Shown here piece by piece: positions 42,600 to 51,071 of a stretch of 64,000 nucleotides of DNA. The DNA lies in NCBI RefSeq assembly GCF_965227725.1, contig NZ_CBDDGH010000005.1, positions 1,054,001 to 1,118,000 of the forward strand, read 5' to 3'. The translations under genes and the position numbers were made by a program. The number at the start of each line of letters is the position of its first letter. Within the stretch, counting starts at the first letter, position 1. A model generated the notes under the pieces. That model was not told the DNA's origin, made no database searches, and was given only the letters and a program-made list of their open reading frames with translations. The stretch is from Shimia sp965227725 (GTDB lineage Bacteria > Pseudomonadota > Alphaproteobacteria > Rhodobacterales > Rhodobacteraceae).

Positions 42600-43186
42600 A
42601 ACTTTACAGTGTAGAAATCGAGGAACGCCGGCGTCGAGTGGTTGACGTGGTTGCCCCTTCAGAGGCCGCTGCCAAAGCCTCTGTTGGCATGCGTGCAACG
42701 CGGTCAGGTCTGAGCACTCGCATTCTTGGGGTATGCGAGACACAGCTCGCCCCCTCGGCGCCGGATGGGTTGCGCGCCCTCGATCATCTGCTGAATGCCA
42801 AATTCCTGCCGATCCGCGATACCCCTCAGACGCTGCGCTTCTGGGTACTGAACGCGGAACACCAGCTGGTACATGAGCACGAGAACACCGAGATGATGGA
42901 GCTGCTGCAGCTGGGCCTGTCCCGCGCCGGCCTGCGCGTCTCAATGGTCGAAGAGGTCATTCACCTGTCTGTGGCCGGTGATGCCGTGCCCTTCCTGCCG
43001 CAGGTCTTTGCAGAAACGCCCTGGGCAAAGAACGGTTGGCGCAAGGCCTTCATGGCCCTGCCCGGTGCAACACCTGGTCAAAACACATTTGCTGGCATTC
43101 GCTCCCGCTCTGCGCGGATCCCGCTGCGCCAGACGCTTGATGCCCTCAACAGTGAAAGGAGCGCCTCCAATGCCAATCTTCATTGA
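42596..43186 (+). CDS. Phage protein of unknown function, 196 residues
   Basis: MKLYSVEIEERRRRVVDVVA, then FWVLNAEHQLVHEHENTEMM and WAKNGWRKAFMALPGATPG. A beta-alpha start is followed by a mostly helical body. The last 17 bases overlap the AlpA-like gene. No family recognised. Confidence 0.62.
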   Translation: MKLYSVEIEERRRRVVDVVAPSEAAAKASVGMRATRSGLSTRILGVCETQLAPSAPDGLRALDHLLNAKFLPIRDTPQTLRFWVLNAEHQLVHEHENTEMMELLQLGLSRAGLRVSMVEEVIHLSVAGDAVPFLPQVFAETPWAKNGWRKAFMALPGATPGQNTFAGIRSRSARIPLRQTLDALNSERSASNANLH

Positions 43187-43439
43187 TGCCAACGCCGTTG
43201 CCGAAGAGATCGGCTTCAACTCCGGTGCGCATTTTCTGATGAACCGCGCGCGCCTGGAACGTGAGGAAGAGTTTCCCACGCCCATGCCCACCTGCAAACG
43301 CCCGCTGAAGTGGCGCGGGTCTGAGGTGAAAGCATGGGTGGAACGCCAGGGCACCGCCGCCGATCAGGCGTTTGGCACGCCAAAAACCACCTCACCCACC
43401 GGCACCAGCCGCATGCTTCAGGAGGCAGCACGACCATGA
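43170..43439 (+). CDS. AlpA-like excisionase/regulator candidate
   Basis: 89 residues from ATG 43170 with AAAGGAG upstream; the longer frame overlaps the previous gene. DANAVAEEIGFNSGAHFLMN, then FPTPMPTCKRPLKWRGSEVK and AWVERQG: the winged-helix AlpA/Xis layout (helix-turn-helix followed by a W-x-x-S-E-V wing). Two genes upstream of the integrase and under the operator-controlled promoter, as expected for a directionality factor. Confidence 0.7.
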   Translation: MPIFIDANAVAEEIGFNSGAHFLMNRARLEREEEFPTPMPTCKRPLKWRGSEVKAWVERQGTAADQAFGTPKTTSPTGTSRMLQEAARP

Positions 43440-43672
43440 CAAAAGCGAGCGAAGATGTGCAACGGGCCTTGGCTGCTTCACGCAACATTTGCGACGGCCG
43501 GGACCCAATCAAAGAACGGTCGCGCGTTCTGATCACTCTAGATCACACGATCGCAACAATCCTTCTCGCCTCTACGGGCGGCGACCCCAAAAAGGCAGTC
43601 GCAATGCTGCACGAAGGAACGATCCCTCACGTCGAAGAGCGGATCATGATGTTTGCCAACAAGAAACGCTAA
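43436..43672 (+). CDS. Small phage protein, 78 residues
   Basis: ATGA overlap with the AlpA-like gene. MTKASEDVQRALAASRNICD, then LDHTIATILLASTGGDPKKA. Helical, with a central hydrophobic stretch; unknown function. Confidence 0.58.
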   Translation: MTKASEDVQRALAASRNICDGRDPIKERSRVLITLDHTIATILLASTGGDPKKAVAMLHEGTIPHVEERIMMFANKKR

Positions 43673-43684
43673 CCGAGACACCCC

Positions 43685-44848
43685 ATGCCCAAGAAACCGA
43701 TCCCCGACAAAGTCAAAGGCCTGCGCCAACGCCAGCGCAGCGATGGCAGCTGGCGCATTTGGTGGGAACCCAATGCCACCGAACGCACCCTTGGGTTGGT
43801 GGCGGAAGATCTCGACGCCAATAAACTGACCTGGTCAAAGAACCGCGCCAAAGAGCTCAACCGGGACGCAGAGGCGCTTCAGCGCGGGGAAAAGCCACAG
43901 GCCAAACACACGCGCGCCCGCACTGTGGTGGCGATGATCGAAGAGTATAAGCGCAGCACGAAGTTTAAAAAGCTGGCAACCAAATCCCAAGACAACTATC
44001 GCGCCGATTTCAAATTCATTGAAAACAAGTGGGGCGACAACCTGGTGATCGAGTTCACCAAACCGATCATCTCAACCTGGTACGAAACGCTCTATGAGCA
44101 TCACGGCCCGACCTACGCCTATAACATCATCCATGCGTTTTCGACATTGTTCACCTATGCAGAGAACCGCCTTGGATGGCGGCCGGAAAACTCAAACCCA
44201 TGCTTTCGCCTGGGCATGGAAGTTCCGAAACCACGGAGCCGCGTTGCAAATTGGGACGAAATCGATGCGCTCCTCAAAAGCGCTAAAGATCTCGGCATGA
44301 TGGCGATGCACTGCGCAATTACGCTCGCGCTATTTCAGGGGCAAAGACCAAGTGAGATGCGCAAGGCGAAAATTTCGGAAATCCGCATGATGAAACTGCA
44401 CTCAGGCGGAGAGATTTTGGCCTGGGAAACCATTCGAAGCAAGCGAAAGAACTATGCCGCGCTGCCTCTGCACGAATATTCGATCGACGCCGTAGAGACG
44501 CAGCTTCAAAAGGCAGCCCAAGGCCAAACCTATCTACTGCACGATGAAAAAACCGGCAAACCGTTTACGGTGAACACATTTGCCAACCGTTGGGAAGCGG
44601 TCCGGGAACGCGCCGCCAAGGAAGTGCCTAGCATCCTGATGAAAGGCAATGCGCTGCAGTTTCGGGATCTGCGCAGAACCTTTGCCACCCTGTCTCGCCA
44701 TTCTGGCACGCAGCGCGATGACCTCGGCGATGTCCTGGGCAACTCTGCTGGCAAGAACCCACAGCTGGGCGAAACCTACATGCCGCCCAACGCTGAAACC
44801 ACGATCCGCGCCATCAACGCGATCCAACGTCCAGCGAAGAAAGCCTAA
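43685..44848 (+). CDS. int: Prophage tyrosine integrase
   Basis: 387 residues. An N-terminal arm-binding part is followed by a core-binding domain (NYRADFKFIENKWGDN). Catalytic domain: box I Arg in FQGQRPSEMRKAKISE near residue 222; Lys in SKRKNYAALPLHEYS; box II LQFRDLRRTFATLSRHSG, in which the usual His of HxxR is Arg-Asp-Leu-Arg-Arg, a variant common in these integrases; and the Tyr nucleophile in GETYMPPNAE. Targets the tRNA-Thr 3' end 320 bp away. Last large gene before attR. Confidence 0.9.
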   Translation: MPKKPIPDKVKGLRQRQRSDGSWRIWWEPNATERTLGLVAEDLDANKLTWSKNRAKELNRDAEALQRGEKPQAKHTRARTVVAMIEEYKRSTKFKKLATKSQDNYRADFKFIENKWGDNLVIEFTKPIISTWYETLYEHHGPTYAYNIIHAFSTLFTYAENRLGWRPENSNPCFRLGMEVPKPRSRVANWDEIDALLKSAKDLGMMAMHCAITLALFQGQRPSEMRKAKISEIRMMKLHSGGEILAWETIRSKRKNYAALPLHEYSIDAVETQLQKAAQGQTYLLHDEKTGKPFTVNTFANRWEAVRERAAKEVPSILMKGNALQFRDLRRTFATLSRHSGTQRDDLGDVLGNSAGKNPQLGETYMPPNAETTIRAINAIQRPAKKA

Positions 44849-45090
44849 TGGTCCGCGACCAGATCAGCGTGCGCGGCTCAGGGAAGTCCTGGGCGGCGTA
44901 CAGAGGCAATGAACAGGTCAGCCGCGACTACACCTGCATCGAGCGGGCAGAGGCCGCCGCAGACCGCGCAGAAGCGGCCCTGAAGGCCAAAACCCGCCAC
45001 TGCATATGCTGTCAAAGAAAGTTTCTGAGCACTCACGCAGGGCACCGGATGTGTGATCCCTGCCGGCAAGATCCTATGCGCTCCAGATAG
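44848..45090 (+). CDS. Zinc-finger-like protein after the integrase, 80 residues
   Basis: Start overlaps the integrase stop (TAATG). N-terminus MVRDQISVRGSGKSWAAYRG resembles an arm/SAM-like recombination segment; C-terminus HCICCQRKFLSTHAGHRMCD then PCR supplies four Cys in a treble-clef-like arrangement. Possibly an accessory DNA-binding protein for integration or excision (inference from position). Confidence 0.62.
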   Translation: MVRDQISVRGSGKSWAAYRGNEQVSRDYTCIERAEAAADRAEAALKAKTRHCICCQRKFLSTHAGHRMCDPCRQDPMRSR

Positions 45091-45123
45091 CGTCCGAGTC
45101 GGACGGTTTCGGACGTTCGGACG
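45091..45123. repeat. TCGGACG repeats: integrase arm-site candidates
   Basis: Direct copies TCGGACG at 45099, 45109 and 45117, plus the inverted CGTCCGA at 45091. They lie 45-75 bp from the attR core on the phage side, where arm-type integrase or Xis sites are expected. Confidence 0.5.
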
Positions 45124-45167
45124 GACGCAATCCGAAGAAATGGAAAATATAACAAAATCAGGGATTT

Positions 45168-45215
45168 AGTGGTGCCCCCACACGGACTCGAACCGCGGAC
45201 CTACTGATTACAAAT
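45168..45215. repeat. attR: 48-bp core inside tRNA-Thr
   Basis: Identical to 6765-6812. Together with the host 5' half at 45216-45245 it rebuilds the functional tRNA, so integration does not damage the gene. Confidence 0.95.
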
Positions 45216-45245
45216 CAGTTGCTCTACCAGCTGAGCTATAGGGGC
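45170..45245 (-). tRNA. tRNA-Thr (anticodon UGU)
   Basis: 76 nt including the encoded CCA. Acceptor GCCCCTA pairs with TGGGGGC; anticodon stem ACTGA/TCAGT with loop TTTGTAA, anticodon TGT; T arm CGCGG/CCGTG with loop TTCGAGT. The 3' half from the anticodon loop on is phage-supplied. Confidence 0.95.
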
Positions 45246-45256
45246 ACTGACGCTTC

Positions 45257-45284
45257 CTCTAAGGGTTTGGCGCGGGAGCTGCAA
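45257..45284 (-). promoter_or_regulatory. Putative tRNA-Thr promoter
   Basis: On the minus strand TTGCAG (45284-45279), 16 bases, TTAGAG (45262-45257), eleven bases before the tRNA 5' end. The hexamers match consensus in part only. Confidence 0.45.
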
Positions 45285-45293
45285 GAGGTTTTT

Positions 45294-46985
45294 TCAGCGA
45301 TTTGCGCGGGCCAGCAAACCAACCGCCACAAGCCCCACCAAAACGATCAAAATCGCCCCCGGGCTGGCGTCACCCAGGTTCTCCAGACTGGCCTGCTCAT
45401 GCACCCTTGTGGCCAAGGTATCAAAGTTGAAGGGCCGCAGCAGCATCGTCGCCGGAAGCTCTTTCACACAGTCCACAAACACCAGCAGTAGTGCGGAGCC
45501 GATGGAGGCGCGCACCAGCGGCAGATACACCTCCCAGAGCACCTGAACGCGGCTGCGGCCCAAGGAGCGTGCCGCCATGGGCAGGCTTGGGGCGACTCGC
45601 CCCATCGCGCCATCTGCAGCCCCCTGCGCAATCGCAAAGAAGCGCACGCAATAGGCCAGAATCAAAGCAAAGGATGTGCCGGTCAAAAGCAGCCCTGAGG
45701 AGCCGCCTGTGACCGCTTCCACCAAATCGGCCAGAGAGTGGTCGATGGTGGCCAGCGGGATCAGGATCCCCACGCCAAGCACGGCGCCCGGGGCGGCATA
45801 GCCGATGGTGGTGATTGGCAGCAGCAGACGTGGCAGGCTGCGACCAGAGAGGCGCACGCCATAAACCATGAACACTCCTGCGATCACCGTGACAAAGGCC
45901 GCAATGCCGCCTACCCGCAGCGTGTTGTAGAGCGCGGTCAAAAGCGCGGGATCCTGCCAGCGATCCAGATTGCCGATCGCCTGATGGGTGATCACCGCAA
46001 AAGGCAGAACAAAACCAATGGCAAACGGCAACAGACAGAACAGGCAGGCCAAGGCGCTGGCCGCTCCGGTCAGTTGGGCGCGTTCTGGCGCGCGGTGCCG
46101 GGTGCTGAGGCTGAAGAACTGCACCTTGCGGCGGCTGATTTTCTCCATAGTGACCAGCACAATCACCAGCATCAGCACCACGCTGGAGAGCTGCGCTGCG
46201 CCACCTGCGTTGTTGCTTTCCAGCCAGACGCTGAAAATCCCTGTGGTGAGGGTCTGCACCGCAAAGTAGTCAACCGTGCCAAAATCATTGACCGTTTCCA
46301 TCATCACGATGGCGGTGCCGGCGGCGATAGCAGGGCGCGCCAATGGCAGGCCAATGCGCCAGAACCGGGCAAAAGCCCCTGCCCCAAGCGATCTCGCCAC
46401 CTCTTCGCCTGCTCCGGATTGCTCACGAAACGCGGCCCGCGCCAGAATATAGACATAGGGAAACAGCGCGGCAGACAACACAAGGATCGCCGCCCCCATG
46501 GAGCGGATTTCCGGGAACCAGTAGTCCCGGCTGGTCTGCCACCCAAACAAGGAGCGCAGGCCGGTTTGCACCGGGCCAGCATATTCAAGAAAATCCACCA
46601 GCGCATAGGCGCCCACATAGGCCGGTATCGACAATGGCAGCAACAGCGCCCATTGGATCCAGCGCACCCCGGCAAAGCGGTAACGTGTCACGAGCCAGGC
46701 GGTCGTTGCCCCCATGGTGGCGGCCAGCGCCCCGACCGACACCATCAGCACCAAAGTGTTGCGCATATAGCGGGGCAAGGTGGTGGACAGCAGATGCGGC
46801 CAGATGTTTTCCACTGGATGAAAGGCAATCCAAACCACCGCCAGGATCGGCGCCAGCACAACAGCGGCAATCACAAATGCCCCTGCCGACCACGGGTCCA
46901 CCATGGGCAGGCGCTTGGGCTTGCCGCCGGAGGCTGCGAGGGCCGGATCAGCGCCGGAAGAGGTCGAGGGAGCGGGAGTTTTCAC
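45294..46985 (-). CDS. Iron(III)-type ABC transporter permease, double-domain
   Basis: 563 residues from the GTG at 46985 (AAGGA eight bases upstream). Two repeated binding-protein-dependent permease units, about 12 membrane helices. Each has an EAA-like coupling loop: EEVARSLGAGAFARFWRIGL near the middle of unit 1 and MAARSLGRSRVQVLWEVYLP in unit 2. The fused layout is that of FbpB/SfuB/AfuB Fe(III) permeases. No binding protein or ATPase gene lies in the window, so it may be an orphan that shares partners elsewhere. Divergent from the gene at 47088. Confidence 0.85.
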   Translation of the reverse strand: MKTPAPSTSSGADPALAASGGKPKRLPMVDPWSAGAFVIAAVVLAPILAVVWIAFHPVENIWPHLLSTTLPRYMRNTLVLMVSVGALAATMGATTAWLVTRYRFAGVRWIQWALLLPLSIPAYVGAYALVDFLEYAGPVQTGLRSLFGWQTSRDYWFPEIRSMGAAILVLSAALFPYVYILARAAFREQSGAGEEVARSLGAGAFARFWRIGLPLARPAIAAGTAIVMMETVNDFGTVDYFAVQTLTTGIFSVWLESNNAGGAAQLSSVVLMLVIVLVTMEKISRRKVQFFSLSTRHRAPERAQLTGAASALACLFCLLPFAIGFVLPFAVITHQAIGNLDRWQDPALLTALYNTLRVGGIAAFVTVIAGVFMVYGVRLSGRSLPRLLLPITTIGYAAPGAVLGVGILIPLATIDHSLADLVEAVTGGSSGLLLTGTSFALILAYCVRFFAIAQGAADGAMGRVAPSLPMAARSLGRSRVQVLWEVYLPLVRASIGSALLLVFVDCVKELPATMLLRPFNFDTLATRVHEQASLENLGDASPGAILIVLVGLVAVGLLARANR

Positions 46986-47087
46986 GGTGTATTCCTTTTT
47001 CGCGCCCTTCTGTTGCCTGAATCTGGTTTCACTGTCCAGAAACGAAGCTATACTTGTGCCAAGCACAATCCAAAAACGAAAAAGAAC

Positions 47088-47963
47088 ATGCAGATTGTCC
47101 TACATGCGGGCGCGCACTACACAGACGAAGGCAAACTCCTAGGCAGCCTGAACCAGAACAAGGCGCTGCTGGCCGATCACGGCATCGCTTTGCCGCCGCC
47201 CAGCACCTATCGTCGCCAGATCCGCGACACGCTGGGGGAGATGCGCAAATCCGTGATGGCAACGGATTTCAAAGGCGCGGTCATGTCCGGTATGATTGGT
47301 GACACAAAGCCTGACCGGCTGATCCTGTCCAACGACAATTTCTTTGGCGTGCCCCGCCGCGCCATCCGCAACAACATGCTGTTTCCCGCAGCGCCGGAAC
47401 GGCTGCGCACGATGTCTTCGCTGTTTTACGGCGAAGACATCGAGATCTTCATCTCCATTCGCAATCCGGCCACCTTTGTGCCCGCGCTGGTCAAAGCCTC
47501 GCCCAAGCACAGCATCGAGGAAGTCACCGACAATTGTGACCCGCTTCAGCTGCGCTGGTCAGATCTGATCCTCAATGTGCGCGAGGCCGTGCCGCATATG
47601 CCGGTCACCATCTGGTGCAACGAAGACACCCCGCTGATCTGGGAAGAGATTTTGCGCGAAATGGCCGGGCTTGATCCCAACACGCCGATTGAAGGCGGCA
47701 CGTCGCTTTTGCAAAATATCATGAGCGAAGAAGGCATGGCACGCCTCAACACCTTCCTTGAAGAGCACCCCGGCCTCACCGAGATTCAGAAACGCAGGGT
47801 CTATGCGGCGTTTCTGGATAAGTTTGCGCTGGAGGATGAGATCGAGGAAGAGCTCGACCTGCCCGGTTGGACCGAGGCGATGGTGGACGCCATGTCAGAC
47901 GCCTATGACGAAGATGTCTTCCGCATCGAGCGCATCCCCGGCGTGACCCTGATCCACCCGTAA
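47088..47963 (+). CDS. Conserved hypothetical protein, weak sulfotransferase-like N-terminus
   Basis: 291 residues from the ATG at 47088; a very long frame continues upstream but is antisense to the permease and not supported. MQIVLHAGAHYTDEGKLLGS resembles the phosphosulfate-binding opening of sulfotransferase-like proteins (LHxGxHKTGT), but the Lys-Thr-Gly part is replaced by Tyr-Thr-Asp-Glu, so activity is doubtful. The C-terminus is very acidic (DKFALEDEIEEELDLPGWTE). Function unknown. Confidence 0.75.
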   Translation: MQIVLHAGAHYTDEGKLLGSLNQNKALLADHGIALPPPSTYRRQIRDTLGEMRKSVMATDFKGAVMSGMIGDTKPDRLILSNDNFFGVPRRAIRNNMLFPAAPERLRTMSSLFYGEDIEIFISIRNPATFVPALVKASPKHSIEEVTDNCDPLQLRWSDLILNVREAVPHMPVTIWCNEDTPLIWEEILREMAGLDPNTPIEGGTSLLQNIMSEEGMARLNTFLEEHPGLTEIQKRRVYAAFLDKFALEDEIEEELDLPGWTEAMVDAMSDAYDEDVFRIERIPGVTLIHP

Positions 47964-47977
47964 GCCAATCCACGCGC

Positions 47978-48010
47978 GCAAAAACAAAACGGCCCCCAAA
48001 AGGAGCCGTT
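47978..48010 (-). terminator. Intrinsic terminator of gapR
   Basis: Minus-strand hairpin AACGGCTCC-TTTT-GGGGGCCGTT (one bulged position) followed by TTGTTTTTG, about 30 bases after the GapR stop. Confidence 0.8.
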
Positions 48011-48041
48011 CCAATCCATGTAAACTCTGCGGCAGCGCAGG

Positions 48042-48305
48042 TTATCCCATGCCAAGCGCCGCTTTGTACATGTCGATCACCGCCTCTTGCTCGGCAATGT
48101 CGTTTGGATCCTGCTTGCGCTCGCGCAGTATAGTGCGGATCGCCTTCACATCAAATCCACGGCCCTTCATCTCAGCAAAGACCTCTTTGATCTGCTCAGA
48201 CACTTCTTTTTTTTCTTCTTCCAAACGCTCCACGCGCTCGATGAATTGCTTCAGCTCCTGACCGGTGACGCTGTATTGGGAGTCTGACGATGTGCCTTCG
48301 CTCAT
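48042..48305 (-). CDS. gapR: GapR-family nucleoid-associated protein (DUF2312)
   Basis: 87 residues from MSEGTSSDSQYSV at 48305. The body (LKQFIERVERLEEEKKEVSE, then GFDVKAIRTILRERK and AVIDMYKAALGM) is the UPF0335/GapR family, which forms a dimer or tetramer clamp around overtwisted DNA in front of polymerases and supports replication in alphaproteobacteria. Length is normal. A longer frame upstream has no supporting ribosome site. Confidence 0.92.
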   Translation of the reverse strand: MSEGTSSDSQYSVTGQELKQFIERVERLEEEKKEVSEQIKEVFAEMKGRGFDVKAIRTILRERKQDPNDIAEQEAVIDMYKAALGMG

Positions 48306-48587
48306 AAGTGACCTCTTGTCTTGCCTGATGCGCGTGTTCGGGACCTCCCGCAACACCCACGACGCCTGCTCAGACGCCAATTAATAAGGCTCGTATAGAC
48401 CGCAAAGCGCGCCGCCATGCAAGGGGCACTCCGCGCGCATCGGCCAATTCTCTCGCAACATGCGACCTCTGCCCCGGTTTGTCGCACAAGGCGCGCCCAT
48501 GCTTGATCCCTGCCCCACAATCCGCTAGGCGCTTTTCACGGCTAACGCGGCCCCAAAGGCCCGGCCTCGCAATTGAAGGAACACCAC

Positions 48588-48803
48588 ATGCAATGGATGA
48601 TCTGGGGCGGCGCCCTCTTGTCGCTGATTGGTCTGCTGGGCCTCATGCTCTCCATCTTGAAAGTCGCCAAGGCCAAACGCGCGGGCCTCTCTGACGAAGA
48701 GCTGCGCGCCGCAGTTCAGAAGGTTGTTCCCCTCAACATGGGCGCGCTGTTTCTCTCCGTGATCGGGCTCATGGTGGTGATGGTCGGAATTTCCTTCTCC
48801 TGA
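48588..48803 (+). CDS. Small two-helix membrane protein, 71 residues
   Basis: MQWMIWGGALLSLIGLLGLM and NMGALFLSVIGLMVVMVGIS are two membrane helices joined by a charged loop (AKRAGLSDEELRAAVQKVV). Start with GAAGGA nine bases upstream. Convergent with the FadJ-like gene. Function unknown; conserved-looking composition. Confidence 0.78.
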   Translation: MQWMIWGGALLSLIGLLGLMLSILKVAKAKRAGLSDEELRAAVQKVVPLNMGALFLSVIGLMVVMVGISFS

Positions 48804-48827
48804 CCGCCGCCCCCGGCGCCATCGCGC

Positions 48828-50894
48828 TCAATTTAGCGAGTCAAATCCCTGCGCCTCTTTGATCAGCTCATCAAATAGTGGCTCAGGCTGCCAATATTCG
48901 GCATCCCCTTCTGCCAGAACCCGCAGCTGCGTGCGCAGCGGGATCAGCCCCAATTGATCGCTCGCCATCATCGGCCCACCGCGCCAGCGCGGAAAACCGA
49001 AGCCATGGATCATGGCCACGTCAATCTCCGCAGGCGTTTTCACAACGCCCTGCCGCAAAAGCTTGGCGCCGGCATTGGCCATGGCCGCAAGGCAACTGCG
49101 TGTGATCTCCGCCTCTTTGGTGCTGGTCTTGGGCAAGGGCCGCGTGTCTTCGGCCAGTGCCACCGCCAACAGATCGCGGGCAGCCTCATCGGCCTCTCCC
49201 AGCGGGTGCTCCATCGAATAGAGATACCACCCTTTGCGCATATCGCGCCCTTCGCGCCCATTGCCATAAAGCGACGCTGACAGACTGGCCCCCGCAATGC
49301 GCAACCCCGGCGCATTCAGCCCCAAAGCATCCGCCACCTGAAACGGCCCGCGCGCCATGCCCCAGCCCAGCATCACCCGGTCGACCTCATAAGGGTCGGC
49401 CCCAAGGCGCAAAAGCTCCTCTGCCGCGCGAATACAGGCCCCCATCAGGGTCTGACCGACAAGTCCGGCCTGCGCCTTGGCCGTCACCGGGAAAAAGCCC
49501 ATCTTGCTCAGCGCATCAAAACAGGTGGCCATCGCAGCGCCGCCGGTCTGCGCCCCGGCTCCGATCTCCACACCGGCAGTGCGCAGGTAGAGGTTCGGCA
49601 CGTAAAGGCTTAAAAGATCTTCCGGATTCTCCGTCGCACTCGCCAATGTCTCCAGCGGTGCAGCGGGATCATGCACCACAATGAGCGCACCTTCATCCAC
49701 AATACCATCGAGCTGGGTCACCAACTGACGGGACACTTCCTGCCCCAGCCCCACCGCTTCGATCACCATATCCGCCGCGCTCAGCGCCACCAGATCTTGG
49801 GGCGTCGACAGCGCTGCCCGCATCGCATCTGCCTGCGCGCCTGAGACCTGCCCGCGCTCCGTCTGCCGGTGCAGCACCGCCTCAAGGCGCTTTTGCGCCA
49901 GATCGAGTGCGGCAGGCACCTGCGCCACCATCACCACCTCAAAGCCGGAGCGCAGCCCCGCCAGCGCCAGCTCCGCGCCCAACCGGTCACGCCCGACAAT
50001 CACACCAAGCGTCTTGATCTCCCGAGGCGCTTCCTCCAGCAGCTCTGACAAGCGCACCTCTCGGCGCTCCGCCAGCGCCACATGCTGCAAGGCTGCGCGC
50101 TGCTTGCCGTTCAGCAGCTCTTCAAAGCGGTCACGCTCAAAATCCAAGCCAACATCAAACGGCAACAGCGGTGCAACCCGCACGCATTCCACAATCGCGT
50201 GCCCCGCATCCTGCCCCTGCGCGGCAAGTCGTTTGCGCCAGCTTTCAATTGATTTCTGATGTCCGGCAAAATCGCTGATCTGCTCAAAGGCCTCCCGCGT
50301 GGGTCGCGCAGGCTTGAACTGAGCAATGCAGGTCAGCGCAAAAAGAACCGTGGCTTCCTCGATATCGCCCTCAGCCACCTCATCCACCGCGCCTTCCAGC
50401 TCCGGTGCGTTTGCAGGCAGCACCGCCCCCGCCAGCAACAGCTTCAGCGCGGCATCCGCGCCAATCAATCGCGGCAAGCGCTGTGTCGCCCCCGCGCCGG
50501 GGATCACCCCAAGCGCCGCGTCCGGCATGGCAAATTGCGCGGTGTGATGCGCGACGCGGTAATGACAAGCCAGCGCAAACTCCAACCCGCTGCCCACAAC
50601 TGCGCCGCTCAATCCGATCACCACAGGTTTGCCCGCCGCCTCAACCATGTTGCACAGATCGCTAAGCCGCAGCGGATTTTTGGGCGCGCCAATCTCCGCA
50701 TAATCGCTGCCACCGGCAAAATCGCCCGCCGCGCCGATCAGCGCGATGGCCCCAACCATCTGATCCTCAAGCGCGCGCGCCACAGCCTCCTGCACCGCCT
50801 GGCGCACAGGCGCGCCCCGCGCATCCAATGGCGGCTCTGACAGGGAAAGGATCGCCACCCCGCCCTCAATCCGATAGTCTAGCAACTGCGTCAT
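48828..50894 (-). CDS. FadJ-like enoyl-CoA hydratase/3-hydroxyacyl-CoA dehydrogenase with altered motifs
   Basis: 688 residues. N-terminal crotonase: oxyanion-hole GAAGDFAGGSD and catalytic Glu in VVGSGLEFALACHYR; the second acid is Asp (FAMPDAALGVIPGAG) where Glu is usual. C-terminal half is a 3-hydroxyacyl-CoA dehydrogenase (Rossmann start LGVIVGRDRLGAELALAGLR), but the GxGxxG motif is degraded, and the catalytic HFF motif reads LYVPNLYLRTA. The last 250 residues keep the helical HCDH_C layout (FQVADALGLNAPGLRIAG). Expected in beta-oxidation; the dehydrogenase half may be inactive. Confidence 0.85.
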   Translation of the reverse strand: MTQLLDYRIEGGVAILSLSEPPLDARGAPVRQAVQEAVARALEDQMVGAIALIGAAGDFAGGSDYAEIGAPKNPLRLSDLCNMVEAAGKPVVIGLSGAVVGSGLEFALACHYRVAHHTAQFAMPDAALGVIPGAGATQRLPRLIGADAALKLLLAGAVLPANAPELEGAVDEVAEGDIEEATVLFALTCIAQFKPARPTREAFEQISDFAGHQKSIESWRKRLAAQGQDAGHAIVECVRVAPLLPFDVGLDFERDRFEELLNGKQRAALQHVALAERREVRLSELLEEAPREIKTLGVIVGRDRLGAELALAGLRSGFEVVMVAQVPAALDLAQKRLEAVLHRQTERGQVSGAQADAMRAALSTPQDLVALSAADMVIEAVGLGQEVSRQLVTQLDGIVDEGALIVVHDPAAPLETLASATENPEDLLSLYVPNLYLRTAGVEIGAGAQTGGAAMATCFDALSKMGFFPVTAKAQAGLVGQTLMGACIRAAEELLRLGADPYEVDRVMLGWGMARGPFQVADALGLNAPGLRIAGASLSASLYGNGREGRDMRKGWYLYSMEHPLGEADEAARDLLAVALAEDTRPLPKTSTKEAEITRSCLAAMANAGAKLLRQGVVKTPAEIDVAMIHGFGFPRWRGGPMMASDQLGLIPLRTQLRVLAEGDAEYWQPEPLFDELIKEAQGFDSLN

Positions 50895-51021
50895 GCCTCA
50901 ACCCTGACAATCTTATGGTGCAAGTCTTTGTGTTTTCAGAGTTTAGCGGCCTGCCCCTCTCACGCAAGCCTGAGATCGCCGCCGCGCATTTTTTGACAGC
51001 AAATAGACCTGCACACCACCC

Positions 51022-51050
51022 TTGAAACATATGCGACTTTTGTTATATGT
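51022..51050 (+). promoter_or_regulatory. Promoter with inverted repeat in front of the sulfur operon
   Basis: TTGAAA (51022-51027), 16 bases, TATATG (51044-51049). The inverted repeat ACATAT-N12-ATATGT (51027-51050) overlaps the whole core promoter, a natural site for an ArsR-family BigR/SqrR-like sulfide sensor. The regulator gene is not in the window. Confidence 0.55.
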
Positions 51051-51071
51051 GCATCCTATGGAGGAATTCTA

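Noticed and set aside
45738..47087. Very long plus-strand open frame running into the gene at 47088
   Set aside because: Its first 450 codons are exactly antisense to the iron-type permease, with a His/Gln/Arg-rich non-protein-like composition; only the part from 47088 has a sensible start.
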